Below are positions 10,340 to 21,966 of a stretch of DNA of 64,000 nt, one piece after another. The notes under the pieces are model-generated. The model ran no database searches, was not told the origin of the DNA, and worked only from the letters and a program-made list of their open reading frames with translations. Source of the DNA: Luscinia megarhynchos (taxonomy: Eukaryota; Chordata; Aves; Passeriformes; Turdidae); contig CM067568.1 in the NCBI GenBank assembly GCA_034336665.1, positions 14,603,983 to 14,667,982 on the forward strand, written 5' to 3'. The position numbers were made by a program, and so were the translations under genes. How positions within the stretch are numbered: position 1 is the first letter of the stretch; every line of letters starts with the position of its first letter.

Positions 10340-13300
10340 TACATAAAGGCATAATTGACACTTTGGACCTTGCAGATGTTTTGCAATTCATTTGGTTCCC
10401 ACAAAGATACCAGAAAGTAAGTCTCGTGAACTGGCAATGCTGTGTTTTCCTCTGAACACGTCCTTATCTCTAAAAGGTATTTAGATGCAAATTGCATCAT
10501 GTCTCACGGCCCCACTTGTTTTGTTTTGCTTTTTTCCTCTAAACAGTCTGTGCCATGATTTTTTCCTAAGGTATGGAAGTATTCAGATATTCCTGGAAAA
10601 GCTGAGTACCTTTGACTTCTTAGAGATCACATGCAAACAGCAGTATATTCTTCTGCCCTCTGCCCATGGCACTCTGCTTTATGCTTCTTAATTTAATTTG
10701 CTTTTCTGACTCTTCAGTGATCCTTTCCAAAGAGAAACCTCTTTGCTAAGAGGCCATTTACTATGCTGTCAATGAAGCAGATTATATTAAAAACTGGTTG
10801 GCTTCATCTGGCTCTCAGAGGTTTGGACAAAGGCAGAACAGCACTGTCAAGTGTGGCCCTCAAACACTACACACATATCCTTGTACAATCCTAGAAAAAT
10901 GCTCACTTCTACATGTAATTGAGCAAAGCTTTATACTCTGTGGATATCCTTTCTCCATGTAAAATGGGAAAGATGAGATTTCTCCTATAAGTAGCCTTTG
11001 CTTTCACAGATGGAGATCACTTGGGGTTCCTTTTCACCCCTATGTGCTCTCATTAGGTCCCCTGAAGTGACAGGAGAGGAAAGGCAGGGATATTGCAATG
11101 TGCAGTATCTGCCTGGCTCACCTTTCTCACTCTGGATTGATCAGAGGCAAGAAAATGGCAGCTCATCTTTTCCTCAAGGGAAATAGAACCAGCTCCTTTG
11201 GACAAACCCTTCTAGGCTGAAGTCTGCAGGCAAGAACTTCCTCTAGAGGTGAAATGAGCGCTCTCATCTGTTTCCATACTGCATGTATCACTCGTGCCTC
11301 TGTGTGTCTTCATTTTTCTTTAAATAGGGATAAAAAATATATATATTAAAATATAGAAAGATATATAATGTTTCTTTCTCTGGTGATGGCAAGAGAATGC
11401 CAAAGTCAGACAAATTGCTGGGTAACTGGGTGAGATTTATGGTCTGTATCATGCAGAAATTCAGGCCAGATGATCTAGTGGGCTCTTCTGGCTTTAAAAC
11501 AGATGAAATACTGGAGAGGGAGAGATGTCCTGAGTCACAAGGACCAGTTCCCTGCCTTTGCAGGCAATCACAACCTATCACCACTCACAACTGATCAAGA
11601 GGCACCTTGAAGCTCCCAGGTTTGGTTCTCATATCTTCACCAGAGTGCTGTTGCAGAAAGCCCTTCTCTGATGTTTACAAACCTTAAAAAACCTATTTGT
11701 GGACAACTTACATATTTGTTCTCATGCCAACATTGCCCTTTGGGTGAAATAGGAATTCTCCTTCCTGTATGTTTATGGAAACCAACATTAGCCTTTAGTT
11801 TCATTGGGTTAGACAGAGAAACTCCTAACACAGGTCCTTAATTCCCCTGACCACCCTTCTTCTGCTCCATGCCACATTCAGGAAAAACTCACCCAGCTCA
11901 AGTAAGCAGACTGCTACACAGTGCTCCAGCTGAAGGCTCAACACTGGGTGCAGTTTCCATAATTCTTAAAGGAACACCTCACCTGGTACTGCATGGAGAG
12001 CAGAGCACCTTTGGCAGAGAGATCACTTCCAGATTTCTCATGTTCTGAAGCTGCAGAGATGCTGAGGCACCTCAGGGCTGCTTCACTCCCTGAAGCTGGG
12101 AGAGTGGAGGTAGGAAAAGTGAGAAGTGTGAGAAAAGGCTGCACAACTGAGCCCCTTTTGCAGTGTTTGGACCTTCCCTGAGCACTCACAAACACCTGAA
12201 GCCCAGGTGCTTCTCCTGCACCTTCCCAGCTGGCTGAGTGGAGAGTTTTGCACCAACAGAGGCAATGCAGAGGCTCTAAGGAGCAAACTGCTGACAACTT
12301 TCAACTCTCAGACAGGAAAATAGGAACTGTGTCCCTTCCTCCTCACTGCTGGAAGCTGCCAAGCCAAACAGGGCTAAGCCAGGCTTGCCCATGGCTAGCT
12401 CCTCCTCCTCCTGCACTCGCACCCTTCGTGTGCTCTGGGTTTATGGTCAGGTGCCAACTCAAGCATGTGATGAAGCAAATGCACTTTCCATGGCACACCT
12501 CACGAGCAGGTCAGGGGCAGAACGTGCTGCAGCTCAAAACTGGATTTCATTAGAATATTTAAAACCAGGCTCAGGGTTGCATCCCACTGTTATTTCCTGC
12601 CACCAGTCTACAAAAAAAGATGTTGTTTCATGAGGGGAAAACCCCAATTCTTTTTTACTCTTTTCCTCTGAAACATTTTAGGCAAATGATTTAAAAATTG
12701 CCTTAAGGTCATGTATCTGTATTTTACAAATGTTACTTTGAAAGTAAAATCTCCATTTAGAAATGTGTGAAAATAATGTATCAGACTTGATGTTATGGTA
12801 AATTTATCACAATGTCAATGTATATAGTTATTATTATTTCATACATGCATACAGAATCTCTCAACTATTATTGCTGGCTCTCTAATACTTGACCTGAACC
12901 TAACATGCAATGCAGTATTTTAAATTACTCATACCTTGACTGAGGTAAGTTAAGGAAATTTTGCTTAGGCATCAGGTGTACTTTCTTAGTTGTGTATTTT
13001 TAATTCTTAGACCTTATGCTTGATGTTTTATATTTTTGGACAGGTGTTTTCCACTCCATTGAATGACCAGTCTACTTCATGCAGATATAAGAAGAGTTTG
13101 GGGGAATTTTGCCTGGCTGTGACAATTACAGGTATGTGAGGAAGGTAACACTTCTGGTAAAATTGTTCTGTAATGGAGTAAATGATTCAGTGGGGCACAT
13201 GTCTTTTATTGGTGGAGAAAACACCTACTACTTCTTCTTGCTGATTAAGTTTAGCTTGCTGAAACGGAATTTTAGAGTAGTGTGCATAGTGCTTGGTCAT

Positions 13301-13980
13301 GGTTATAAGCCAGACTTGGCTCTTTAAATAAGTGGAGAAAATGAATGCTCAAACTCCAAAGTCACTTCAAAACAAACCCCACAGAAAATTAAAAGGAAAG
13401 TGAACCTCCCATTACTTTTTTCCCCCCAATCTCACATAATTTCCCACAAGAAAACATCCAGAGACCTCCAGTCAATGAACAGAGCTACTTCACCGCTGAC
13501 TTATCTAAGGAGGCTTTAAGCTTTTTTGGGGTCTGGATTAAAAGATGCGAGCATCTAAAAAACCTGAAACAGAGAAATAAATAAAGTCACCTCAGTGCTT
13601 CACGGATACCCTGCCTTTTGCAAATGCTTGTCCAACCACAACCTAAATAATTCAAACCATCGTTGTCAGGCAGCAGCACAGCTCTCCTCAATAGGCACTT
13701 GCCTTATCACTCTACAGCAGATGCTTCAGTCAACCATTGGATATTGAAAACATAAATAATGAAACAAAATTTGGAGACAATGGTTTCTGGGCCGGGGACA
13801 AAATACTGATGGATATTGTCAGTCTCGGTGTAACCAAGCAGCAAAAGCTCAAGTGACAACAATAGGGAGGAGAAGAATAGGGACAAGTGAGGAGCCCTGA
13901 ATCTCAATAAGGCCTGGAGCTGCACATGCTGCTGTTACCCTAGAAACTAACCTCTCCCCTGAAGAGGTTTGCTGGGGCAT
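10340..13980. other. Intergenic sequence with one old CR1-like remnant
   Basis: No gene is recognised. A short stretch (about 11456-11520, reading CAGGCCAGATGATCTAGTGG and on to TTCTGGCTTTAAAA) resembles the 3' end of ancient CR1-type elements. An AT microsatellite-like run is at about 11333-11370. Open frames are short and unconvincing. Confidence 0.5.
11456..11520 (+). repeat. Ancient CR1-like 3' remnant
   Basis: The words CCAGATGATCTAGTGGGCTC and CTTCTGGCTTTAAAACAGATGA follow the order of the 3' end of old amniote CR1 elements (GATGATCTAGTGGTCCCTTCTGGCC type). It is short and diverged, so the family cannot be named precisely. Confidence 0.4.
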
Positions 13981-13989
13981 TGTCCGGGG

Positions 13990-14430
13990 GACACAAGATG
14001 TGTCATACACCAGATGGTCGTGTGCTGTATAACTCAGTTATCTGCGGGCTGGAGTGGAGGAATGCACGCCGCCGAGCGCTCCGGAGGGCCGCCCAGGGCA
14101 CCATCTGTTCTTTCAGACCCAAGGCACTGCTTTGGCCTTGCCTTTTTTTTTTTTTTTTTTTCTCCTTCCAAGAAAGGAGGGGAAAACAAAATTAAAATGA
14201 TTCGCCATTCAGCAGGGAAGGGAGAGAGAGAGGAAAAAAAAGCGGCTTAATACAGTTGCCATATCTTGCTTTCATTTAGCTAATTTTATCCCTGGGTTTT
14301 ATGTCAGGTGAATTGCTTTTTTACGCCTGGGAGAGCAGCAATTATTTCTCTCTCAGGAGTCTATCATTTATAAATAAAACCCCTTTGAGACCTCATCGGT
14401 CATTTACCATCTGAAAACCCCCAAATGCTT
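13990..14430. promoter_or_regulatory. Candidate conserved regulatory element
   Basis: This interval combines a local CpG-rich core (14060-14095) with E-box CAGATG (14011-14016) and GATA-type TTATCT (14038-14043). Further along come a poly-T tract (14143-14161) and several homeodomain-type AT motifs (TAGCTAATTTTA, CAATTATTT, TTTATAAATAAAA), ending near CCTTTGAG. It contains no recognised transposable element. The composition is typical of a distal enhancer, but conservation cannot be seen from one sequence. Confidence 0.25.
14143..14161 (+). repeat. Poly-T tract (19 T)
   Basis: An uninterrupted run of 19 T residues follows GGCCTTGCC. It is not attached to a recognisable retrotransposon, so it is listed as a plain homopolymer. 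Confidence 0.9.
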
Positions 14431-14439
14431 TTAGCCATA

Positions 14440-17400
14440 TGTTCTCCAAAGTCTACTCTCTCCTCCCCAGAGCTCCCTGCAAAGGTTTCGGCCATGTGGG
14501 GGAAAAGAGCGTTTTTCTTTTCCAGGAATTGTTCTCCCCTTTGGCTGGGAAGGGGGGAAGGAGGAAAACAAAAAGTCAGAGCTGAAGCGGCGGCATGAAG
14601 GTCTGGAAAGGAAGGAAATGCTAATCACGGGCTGTGCCGTGCCAAGGAGCAGTGACTAACGTGCCTGAGAGGGGCAGGCACCAGCAAACATCCCGGGGCT
14701 CCAGCCCCAGTGCCACCAGAGCCAGCCAAAACCTTCCTGCCTCCTGCTGGCTTTGGAACACAGCAGAATCAAGCTGTGGAAGTGGGACAACCAGATGGAA
14801 ATTAAGGTTCAGGATGCTTCAGGGTACTTCAAAGGTGTATTAAAGCACTTAATACATTTGGGTGCAAGAAGATCAAGCCAGGGCAGTAAAAGCGATGCTC
14901 AGGCTGCAAGAAACAGAGACTGAAATGTGACATTTTGCTTAATGACAAGACCTGTCCTTTGGTACACCTTTCTGCTCCCCAGCTTCTGGTTTCTGTCTTT
15001 CGACTGCAGATTATTCTCCCACTTCTCAGCACAGGAGAGAAAATAAATGGAAAATAAAGTAGTGACTTGATTGCCAACCGAAACAACAGGGAAACATTTG
15101 CAACTGTTTAAGCAGAGGCACTATTTCAAATCTGCTCCATAATGGATGCAAGTGAGCACACGTGGTGGTGGCTGCAGCTCCTGCAGCACAGGCAGAGGAG
15201 GGATTCAGCAGGGGAAGCACATCTTCCGTCATTCAAGCTTCACAAGACAAATTATGATTAAAAAGACATTGTGGCTTGCAAATTTCTCCCTGGTGCAGCT
15301 GTGACCAGCCCTCATAGGGGTGACTCCTACCTGAGTGTTCCCAAAAGTGATCTGAAGGGCATCCCTCTGCCAATCAAACCTGCATACAGTGTTTCAATGA
15401 ACAGAAGGAATTAGGAAAAGGGACCTAATCAAAGCAAATTTATAAGCAGCATAACAGCCAAAGATGCAAAAGGAGGAAAACATGGATCACATTTACATTT
15501 AGGTTTCACGTATAGGCAGTTAAAAGTCCAAGTAGGTGACCATTAGGACTAAAAAGTTATTAGGTAATACTTAAACAACGATAGCATCTCACCAACTGCT
15601 TGTAACCCTAATCTTTCACTCATGATTATCATTCTTACAGCACTGGTACTGCTGGTATCAACAACTCTAACATATTGATGCTTAAAAATTAATGATCAAT
15701 ATATTCCTAAGGACATAACATATTGCAGAACTGAAAACTGAAATTTATTTTCCTCCTTGCATTCTTGTTTTTTATTTCCCTGTAAGATTGCCTGCACAGA
15801 AAGCAGCAGTGATGAATTTCAGCACAGCTGGCTTTAAAGGTTGTGTGAAATGCAGAGGCATTGGAGGCTCGCTGTGTGAGGCTCCCAGACTTGGGAAATG
15901 ATGGCAGGAAAATCTCTGCAGATTTGTCTGCACACCCCTGCTGGGAATTTGGCCCTCTCTGATCCAAGACAGTTCACACAGGGCTCCCTAGCCCACTTTC
16001 TGCACCTGGCTGAGAGATTGACCAGCAGCTCGATGGGGTCGTGGAAGCTTTATTCCCTTTGTTCCATGGGTGTCTGCCTTGGAGAGCCAAGCCTGGATTA
16101 GCTGAGCCTAAATCCCTGGGCAGCCTGCCAGAGCAACGCTGGCTCTGACGCAGGCATAGCTCCTGGATGGTTTCAAGGCTGGCTTTACAGATCAGCTCTG
16201 CTGAGGTGCAAATCCACAGGCAGAGAGCACAATGCCTTGTGTCAGATCCCCGGGAGTTGCCAGCTCACACAGGAGCAGTGTGAACTTGGACAATGCCACT
16301 TTTTGGGGCCAGCCCTTCCCCAGCAGTGCTCCCCTGCTTGCAGACATCTCTCTTTGGACATGGTGCTGTGTTATAGTAGCACACATGGGCATGGCTCATA
16401 ACGTGCCCATCCAGCACCTGCGTGCTCTTTGCTGCAGCACCAAGCATTTGGATGTTTTAAGTCACTGTCATTGGAAGCAATGTGAGGAAAAAGCCGTTTT
16501 CCAGAATCTTTCAGTAGCTGACCCAAAGGCAAGTTGCATCAAGCCTTGCAGGAGCCAACAACTCCCAAGAACATGTCTCCTCCTCACCCCAGGAGTTACA
16601 AGTGGACTTCTACTCCAAAGTGAGGGCTTACATTTCTTCCAGACCTCTGTGTTTGGGTAGGGAAAGAGAGGACTTTCAGCCCAGTTCCTGTGAAAACAAG
16701 GTTAATGCACTCATGCTGTGTTTGTTTTGCCTCCCCCTAATAACTTTTGAACCTGTTGGCCTTGTTCAATTCAACTTGACAGAAGGATAGAGGTCTAGAA
16801 AATAATTAAGTTCTCATAAGCTTTGTGAAAGGCTCTGGGGTAGAAGACAGAGGGTCCTGGTGCTGTCAACATCCTCACTGAGGAAAGGCTGGACATGGAT
16901 GCTCGATCTGCTCGGCATCAGGGGAACGACACAAAAAACAAACCTGCAGCCACTAAAGAAAAGCTTCAGCTGAAATTCATACTTCTTAGACATTTAGACC
17001 ACAGACAAGACCAAAAAAGCCAGTGATCACAGAAATCCTTGCTGGTTTCAACCTAAACTCAACATCCAGCAATTCCATAGCTACATCTTGGGATGTAGCT
17101 AAGTGTCACCTCCACATTGCACATAACAACCTGCTGCCTTCATCACAGCTGCTGCTGCTGCTCGGGAAAACCAAGATGGAAAACATTACAGAAGCTATTT
17201 TAAATGAAATTGGAGGGCATTTTAAAGGCTGCTCTGTGTTGTGTGTGTGTGCAGAAGGATTCATATTGCTGAAGTGGAAGGAAATACTTCTAATTGTTGT
17301 GGCTTGAAAACACAAGTGGCATGCAGGAATATTAGAAACCAATAATTTGAAAACAGAAATGGGAAGCAGAAACTTGTGAATTCACAGGGTTCTTTGGCTC

Positions 17401-18205
17401 TGTGACCACGAAGAAAATGCTGCCTACAGAGCTGAGCCTAGCTTCTCTGAAAGGCCATGGAAAGGCATCTTTACTGCACATTTTCAACTTCCAAAGGCTT
17501 ACACTGACCTGGACTGCATGGACTGAGCAGTCCCACTGCAGGCTATACCCAATTCCAAGGCAACATAAATCAAGGGCACAAGTACATTTTCCTGGGAGTT
17601 GCATCATACCTTCAATCTTTTTGCTTTTCTTCCCAATGCCTCTCCTTTTCCCAAACCACTATCTCAGCAGTAAAACCCATCCCATCAGGGTACATGAAGA
17701 TTAGCTTAAAGCTATTTCAATCTTTTCTCCTTTAAACTCCCAGAAAAGAAGATCTTCCTGTGTTTTACTTTTTCATTTTTCAAAAAGCAGTTTGTTTCTT
17801 GCCCAGACCTTTGAAGCTCACCAGCCTGGAATACTTCCAGCTTCCTAAGAACTGATGGGTGCTAAATCAGCTCAGAGGTATCTGCTAGCAACAACAACCC
17901 TTAATTTGCTGTAGTAAAATGTCTGTTTAATCCACTGACATCCAAAGTTTTCTGCCTTAGCTAGTATTTGAGCATAGCAGTGGCCCATTGTGTTATTTGA
18001 AATGAACCTGCTTTAAAGCAGAAGAGTGAAAATGAGTGATGGCCAGGCTCCTGAGCAGGAGATCAGAACAAGATACAGTGTGGAAGGGGCCCTAAAACCC
18101 AGCCTCCTCTAACTGCTGGTTTGGCAGCAGGCACTTCCAACCGAAGCTCCTTGGGCTAGGAATAATTAAGGGTTTGCCAGCAGCAGGACTCCAGGGTGGG
18201 TAATT
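14440..18205. other. Intergenic sequence, no gene seen
   Basis: This is ordinary non-coding sequence. The longest open frame (16232-16660, 142 residues) overlaps another on the opposite strand and shows no domain. A short GT run is at about 17236-17252. No repeat family was recognised. Confidence 0.55.
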
Positions 18206-18209
18206 ATTT

Positions 18210-18440
18210 ATCTGAGAGTGGTACCTCCAGTCCCCAGAGGGCAGGTCCCTTTGTGTAGGCACTGAGCAAACACACAGAAAGGGGCCCTCCCTTCCTGAGG
18301 AATTTGTGGTCTAAACAAACAAGCGGGCTGAGTGCAGGAGAGGGGGCAGCAGATGTGGCCAAGCAGGTGAAGCGACTCGCCCTGAGGTCACACTGCACAT
18401 TAATGCTGATGCCAGGCAGTGCTTCTGTCCTTTGAATCCC
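18210..18440 (+). repeat. Ancient MIR-like (core-SINE type) repeat
   Basis: The order of diagnostic words is that of the old amniote MIR-like repeat: GGCACTGAGCAAACACAC, then a region like CAGTCCCTGCCC...TCTAAA, then AGCAGGTGAAGCGACTCGCC and CTGAGGTCACACTGCA, then a degenerate GCCAGG-TG region. It is heavily diverged, as expected for an insertion predating birds. Recognition is by family knowledge. Confidence 0.55.
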
Positions 18441-19923
18441 CTGACCAGGAGCCCAGACTTTTGCTCATGAACTGAAACTCCTCCCCTGCACAAATCCTCT
18501 CCACCTCCTGTGGATCTTCCCTTTTGCAAACTTGCACACTGGCTGCCTCTGCTGCAGGCTGGGGCAGGGTAAGCTTTCACCACCACCACCAGCTGGGCAG
18601 CCCCATGTTTTGCCTCCTCCCCTATTCCTTGACTTCCAGAGCTGGCATCCATCTGGCATCCCCTGGTAGGCTGGGCAAGCTAAGCCAGCTAACATTCTTT
18701 TAAATGACTATTTTTTAGCTGACCTTTTTTTTGTTTTTTAGCAGAGATGAGGGTCTAGGCCTAACTTAGACCAGTCTTGAGATGCAAACTTCTATTGAGC
18801 TGCTCTAAGAAAGAGGCTTCTTTTGCAGCTTCAGATACACTTATTTTAACACAGCTCACAAAAATGGAGCAGAAAGTTATAAAGTCAAGGTTTGGCCTAC
18901 CCTAGAGTTTTCTTTGTTCCTCTTCAAGATACTTACAAACACTTCCTACCCACTTAAAAAACCCGCACTCTGGACAGTCTGGCTGAACAGTAGGAAAGGC
19001 TTTAGCAGAAACACATACTCACTGCATGCTGGTGACTTCAGGCTGCTCCAGTGCTGGACTGCTCAGCTCACCTTCCCACTGCTGCTGTTCTACAGTGCTC
19101 TGTGCAAGAAAGACGCTGAGGCACCTGCTTCCAGGAGAAGTCATTGAGATATGAAGCCCCAGCAGGTCAGATGATTCCAGTCAGTCCTGCAAGCAGAGAG
19201 GTCAGATGTGTCTCTGGTGAGCCCTTGGCTGGCTCCAGGCAGCTGCATGGCAAATTTGGATGGCTCATTTTATAACATCCCTCCTCAACAGGGAAAAAGG
19301 ATCATTTTCTTTTCCTTAGGGTGAGGTGGATTATAAGGTTTGAAGTAGTAGATCTCGGAGCTTTGTACTTTCTGAAAGCATCAGCTGGTCTCAGGTGAGG
19401 AATCATTGACCTCACAAGTGGCCATCAGCCTCAAAACCTGTGGTTCTAACCTAAAACCCAGTGATTCCAACAAATCTGGTCCCAATGGAGACTTTCAGAT
19501 GGTTACAGAGTAACTGACAAGAAAGGGAAATTATGTTTTGCATTAAGTGCTTGCTGTGCCAGACTGCTCTCACCAAGATTAGGTGTCAAACAGAGAATGG
19601 AGGTATGGTCTTGGGAGCAAACAGGTAGGAATGGACACATTTTCTGTTTAAAACAATGCCCCTAGAAATGCACAGACCTGTCTGCTTTCAGCCAGAGCTA
19701 CATGACTCATCTTTCTTTCCAGTCATCCCAGCTGATAAAGTCTGCATTTTCTCTTATTTCTCTAGTGAAGAACCAGTCTTACAGTCATTCATTGCAAATA
19801 AGGCGTATTTACACTGCACAGTGGGCTAAGAGAGAAAGGAAAAGAAAAGCCATCTGCTTTCTTGTGTGTATCAAGTGTCTGGATTTTAGAATAACCAAAA
19901 GACATGGCACTCTTGTCCTGTAT
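18441..19923. other. Intergenic sequence beyond the KCNQ1 3' end
   Basis: I see no gene or clear repeat. It lies just past the inferred KCNQ1 polyadenylation site, so read-through transcripts may cover it. Confidence 0.5.
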
Positions 19924-19929
19924 TTTATT
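19924..19929 (-). terminator. Candidate KCNQ1 distal poly(A) signal (AATAAA)
   Basis: The minus strand reads AATAAA about 1.8 kb past the KCNQ1 stop. It is followed within 40 bases by a GT/T-rich run (TGTCTTTTGGTTATTCT) that could serve as the downstream element. It is a canonical hexamer in the expected orientation. The alternative is the ATTAAA at 20148-20153. Confidence 0.4.
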
Positions 19930-20147
19930 AGGAAATTAACAGGCTGATTGATAACGTGAAATTACATAGTGAATCTCATTTAAAAAATGTTCAAAATCAT
20001 GAGAATCATTTTGATTTCTGTGAAAACATAATGCCCTGATACAATTCTTCGTTATGCCTGTAAATTTCTACACCCTTAACATTTATCTACTGTACAACAG
20101 AGAGGATGGATAACTGTAACAGAATCTGGAAAGTTAAATACAGGATA

Positions 20148-20153
20148 TTTAAT
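20148..20153 (-). terminator. Candidate KCNQ1 proximal poly(A) signal (ATTAAA)
   Basis: The minus strand reads ATTAAA about 1.6 kb past the KCNQ1 stop, with T-rich sequence containing TTCTGTTACAG in the following 20-40 bases. This hexamer is the commonest variant signal in vertebrates. It is a motif match only. Confidence 0.3.
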
Positions 20154-21401
20154 ACAGGACTTTCTCTGCAGTCCAAGTGAAAGAGATGAAATGTTGAAAA
20201 GCAAGCTCAGAATGTGAGAGTTCCCTATGAGAAGGTTCCAAATGATCTCATTCATTATGCATCAGTATTTCAGACTGGTAATACTGGTGAAAAGACTGGT
20301 AATATTAACTGCTGTGCCAAGGTATGAGGCTTTAGGGCATCCCCCAGGAGAGGGAGACCAGTGTGGGGTACAGGCTCTGCAGTGAGGGTGTACTGGATGC
20401 TCAAAGTGCAAGAGCTGATAAATCTGTCTACATCTCTTGTTTCCTCACTACCACCACGTTGGACTGAAGAGCTTTTCCTGAGACTGATAGGATTCAGATG
20501 CTGAGTCTCTGCAAGACCTTAGTAATTTCAGCCTTACTAATCAAAGCCCAACTCCTGCTCACAGTGTGTGTGTGTGAGAACTCACGCTGAGCCAACACTG
20601 TTGGTTTCACTGCAGTCATCACGTGGGGCAGTGTGGTTCAGCCCCATGGGTTGTAGCTGAGGCCCTCAATTCTCTAAATAAAGAGCTGGAACTTGTCAAT
20701 ACCAACTGACTCTTGTAGGGAGTTGAGCTCCTCAAGACATTATTCATGAAAACATTAAAAGTGTCATATGTGCTGTGTGGATTAGAGATGCTTTCCTGAA
20801 CTGAAGCCTCGATTCCTGCAAGGATTATGGATGTTCTGTGAGTGGCCAGCTCAAATACTTGACCAGTGAAGTCCAGCCACTTCAGCCTCTTCTATTATTC
20901 TTGGCATCTGTAAGCTAAAAACCAATAGATTTAAGAAGTAGAAAGCCTTCCTTTTAAAATGCCCAGGACGAGTACATTGAGAACACTGTGTTTTCTATTT
21001 ATATATAAATTCTTTGGCAACAATTTTCTAGAAAGCAGAATGATTTTTTGCTATATAATACTTTACTGTCTCCCCATGAAAAACTGATATCTTAGAAAAT
21101 CTATAGCACTTTCCACTATAAATAGTATTGTTCCAGATTAAGGATTAGTTCCTCCCTGAAGAAAAACAGATTTAAAAAATCTGGTCATTATCTGATAACT
21201 GTTTATGTAGTAACACTAAAATAAAACAGAAAAAGAAAATCATTCAGTATGTGGTTTGTTATTGTCTAGAATGTTAGTGTATGTTTATACAATAAAAACA
21301 ACATAAGTTATCCTAGTTTGTTTTAAAAACCTTAGTAGTAGAAATAAATTGCTATCTGCAGATTCATAAGCAGAATGCATTTTTTTCCATCTAAGTTCAA
21401 G

Positions 21402-21449
21402 TATTATTAGAATATTATTATTACTATTATTATCATTATTATTATTATT
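21402..21449. repeat. TTA/ATT-type imperfect microsatellite
   Basis: An imperfect run of ATT/TTA units with a few substitutions lies within the inferred KCNQ1 3' UTR, about 310 bases past the stop. On the transcribed strand it reads as AAT/TAA units. Confidence 0.85.
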
Positions 21450-21762
21450 GCAGGAGCTCTAAATCCTTGCCACTTGCCACTTTACATCATTTTGGTCTTT
21501 TTTGAGAAATAATGAGTTGTGATCATTTGATCAGGAACAAAATCATCGTGGAGTTCCAGAAGTTTTGCCTGGTGGAAGGCAGCCTGGCAATCCTTTGGCT
21601 ACTGTGGGTGACTTTAGAACAGCATGTTTGAGACTAGTGGTGTAGATACAGCAGTTGCACAATTTCTTGGTTGGCTGATGAACTTCATTTCTCCCAGGTT
21701 CTCAACACTCAGTCCCATCCAGAGGAGAAAAGTAGGAACAACCCAACCCAGGCTCCACCACG

Positions 21763-21966
21763 TCAGGAAATGTCATCTTCATTTCCTCCTGGTACTGTCA
21801 GCTGCTCGTAGGTGGGCAGGGTGTTGTTGGGGTGGAAAAACTCTGAGCTGACGTTGTTGTTGCCCCTCTGAGATGTTCTGTTGTTGCCCTGATCCCCCTG
21901 CTGACGGGAAACCAGGTGATGCAGCATGTCTGTGATGAGGTTCAGCTTCTGGTCCATTTGTGTGAC
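21763..21966 (-). CDS. KCNQ1: KCNQ1 terminal coding exon (C-terminal tail of Kv7.1)
   Basis: This exon encodes the last 67 residues of the Kv7.1 voltage-gated potassium channel alpha subunit, which with KCNE1 makes the slow delayed rectifier (IKs) of heart and inner ear and acts in epithelia. On the minus strand an acceptor (pyrimidines, then TTGTAG, AG at 21968-21967) is followed in phase 0 by VTQMDQKLNLITDMLHHL. That closely matches the end of human helix D (V599 onward), the coiled coil that assembles the tetramer and binds AKAP9/Yotiao. A Q/N/G-rich linker follows, then NTLPTYEQLTVP, containing the LPxY motif known to recruit NEDD4L (human Y662). The stop is TGA at 21765-21763. The human exon encodes 78 residues. 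The shortfall is in the linker, which is Gly/Pro-rich in human, and the acidic end (NEDDIS-like) also differs. The phase-0 boundary is the same as in human exon 16. No frameshift is seen. Identification is from family knowledge and is strong; earlier exons are not in the window. Confidence 0.96.
   Translation of the reverse strand, partial: VTQMDQKLNLITDMLHHLVSRQQGDQGNNRTSQRGNNNVSSEFFHPNNTLPTYEQLTVPGGNEDDIS

Larger units (their letters stand above)
19924..21762 (-). other. KCNQ1: Probable KCNQ1 3' untranslated region
   Basis: Below the KCNQ1 stop codon the minus strand has no further recognisable coding sequence. Reading away from the stop, the first plausible poly(A) signals I found are ATTAAA (plus 20148-20153) and AATAAA (plus 19924-19929). 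Each is followed on the minus strand by a T/GT-rich stretch. The region is AT-rich, especially 20950-21450, and contains a TTA-type microsatellite. The 3' boundary is inferred only from these signals; transcript data would be needed to choose between them. A shorter UTR using a non-canonical signal is possible. Confidence 0.5.
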
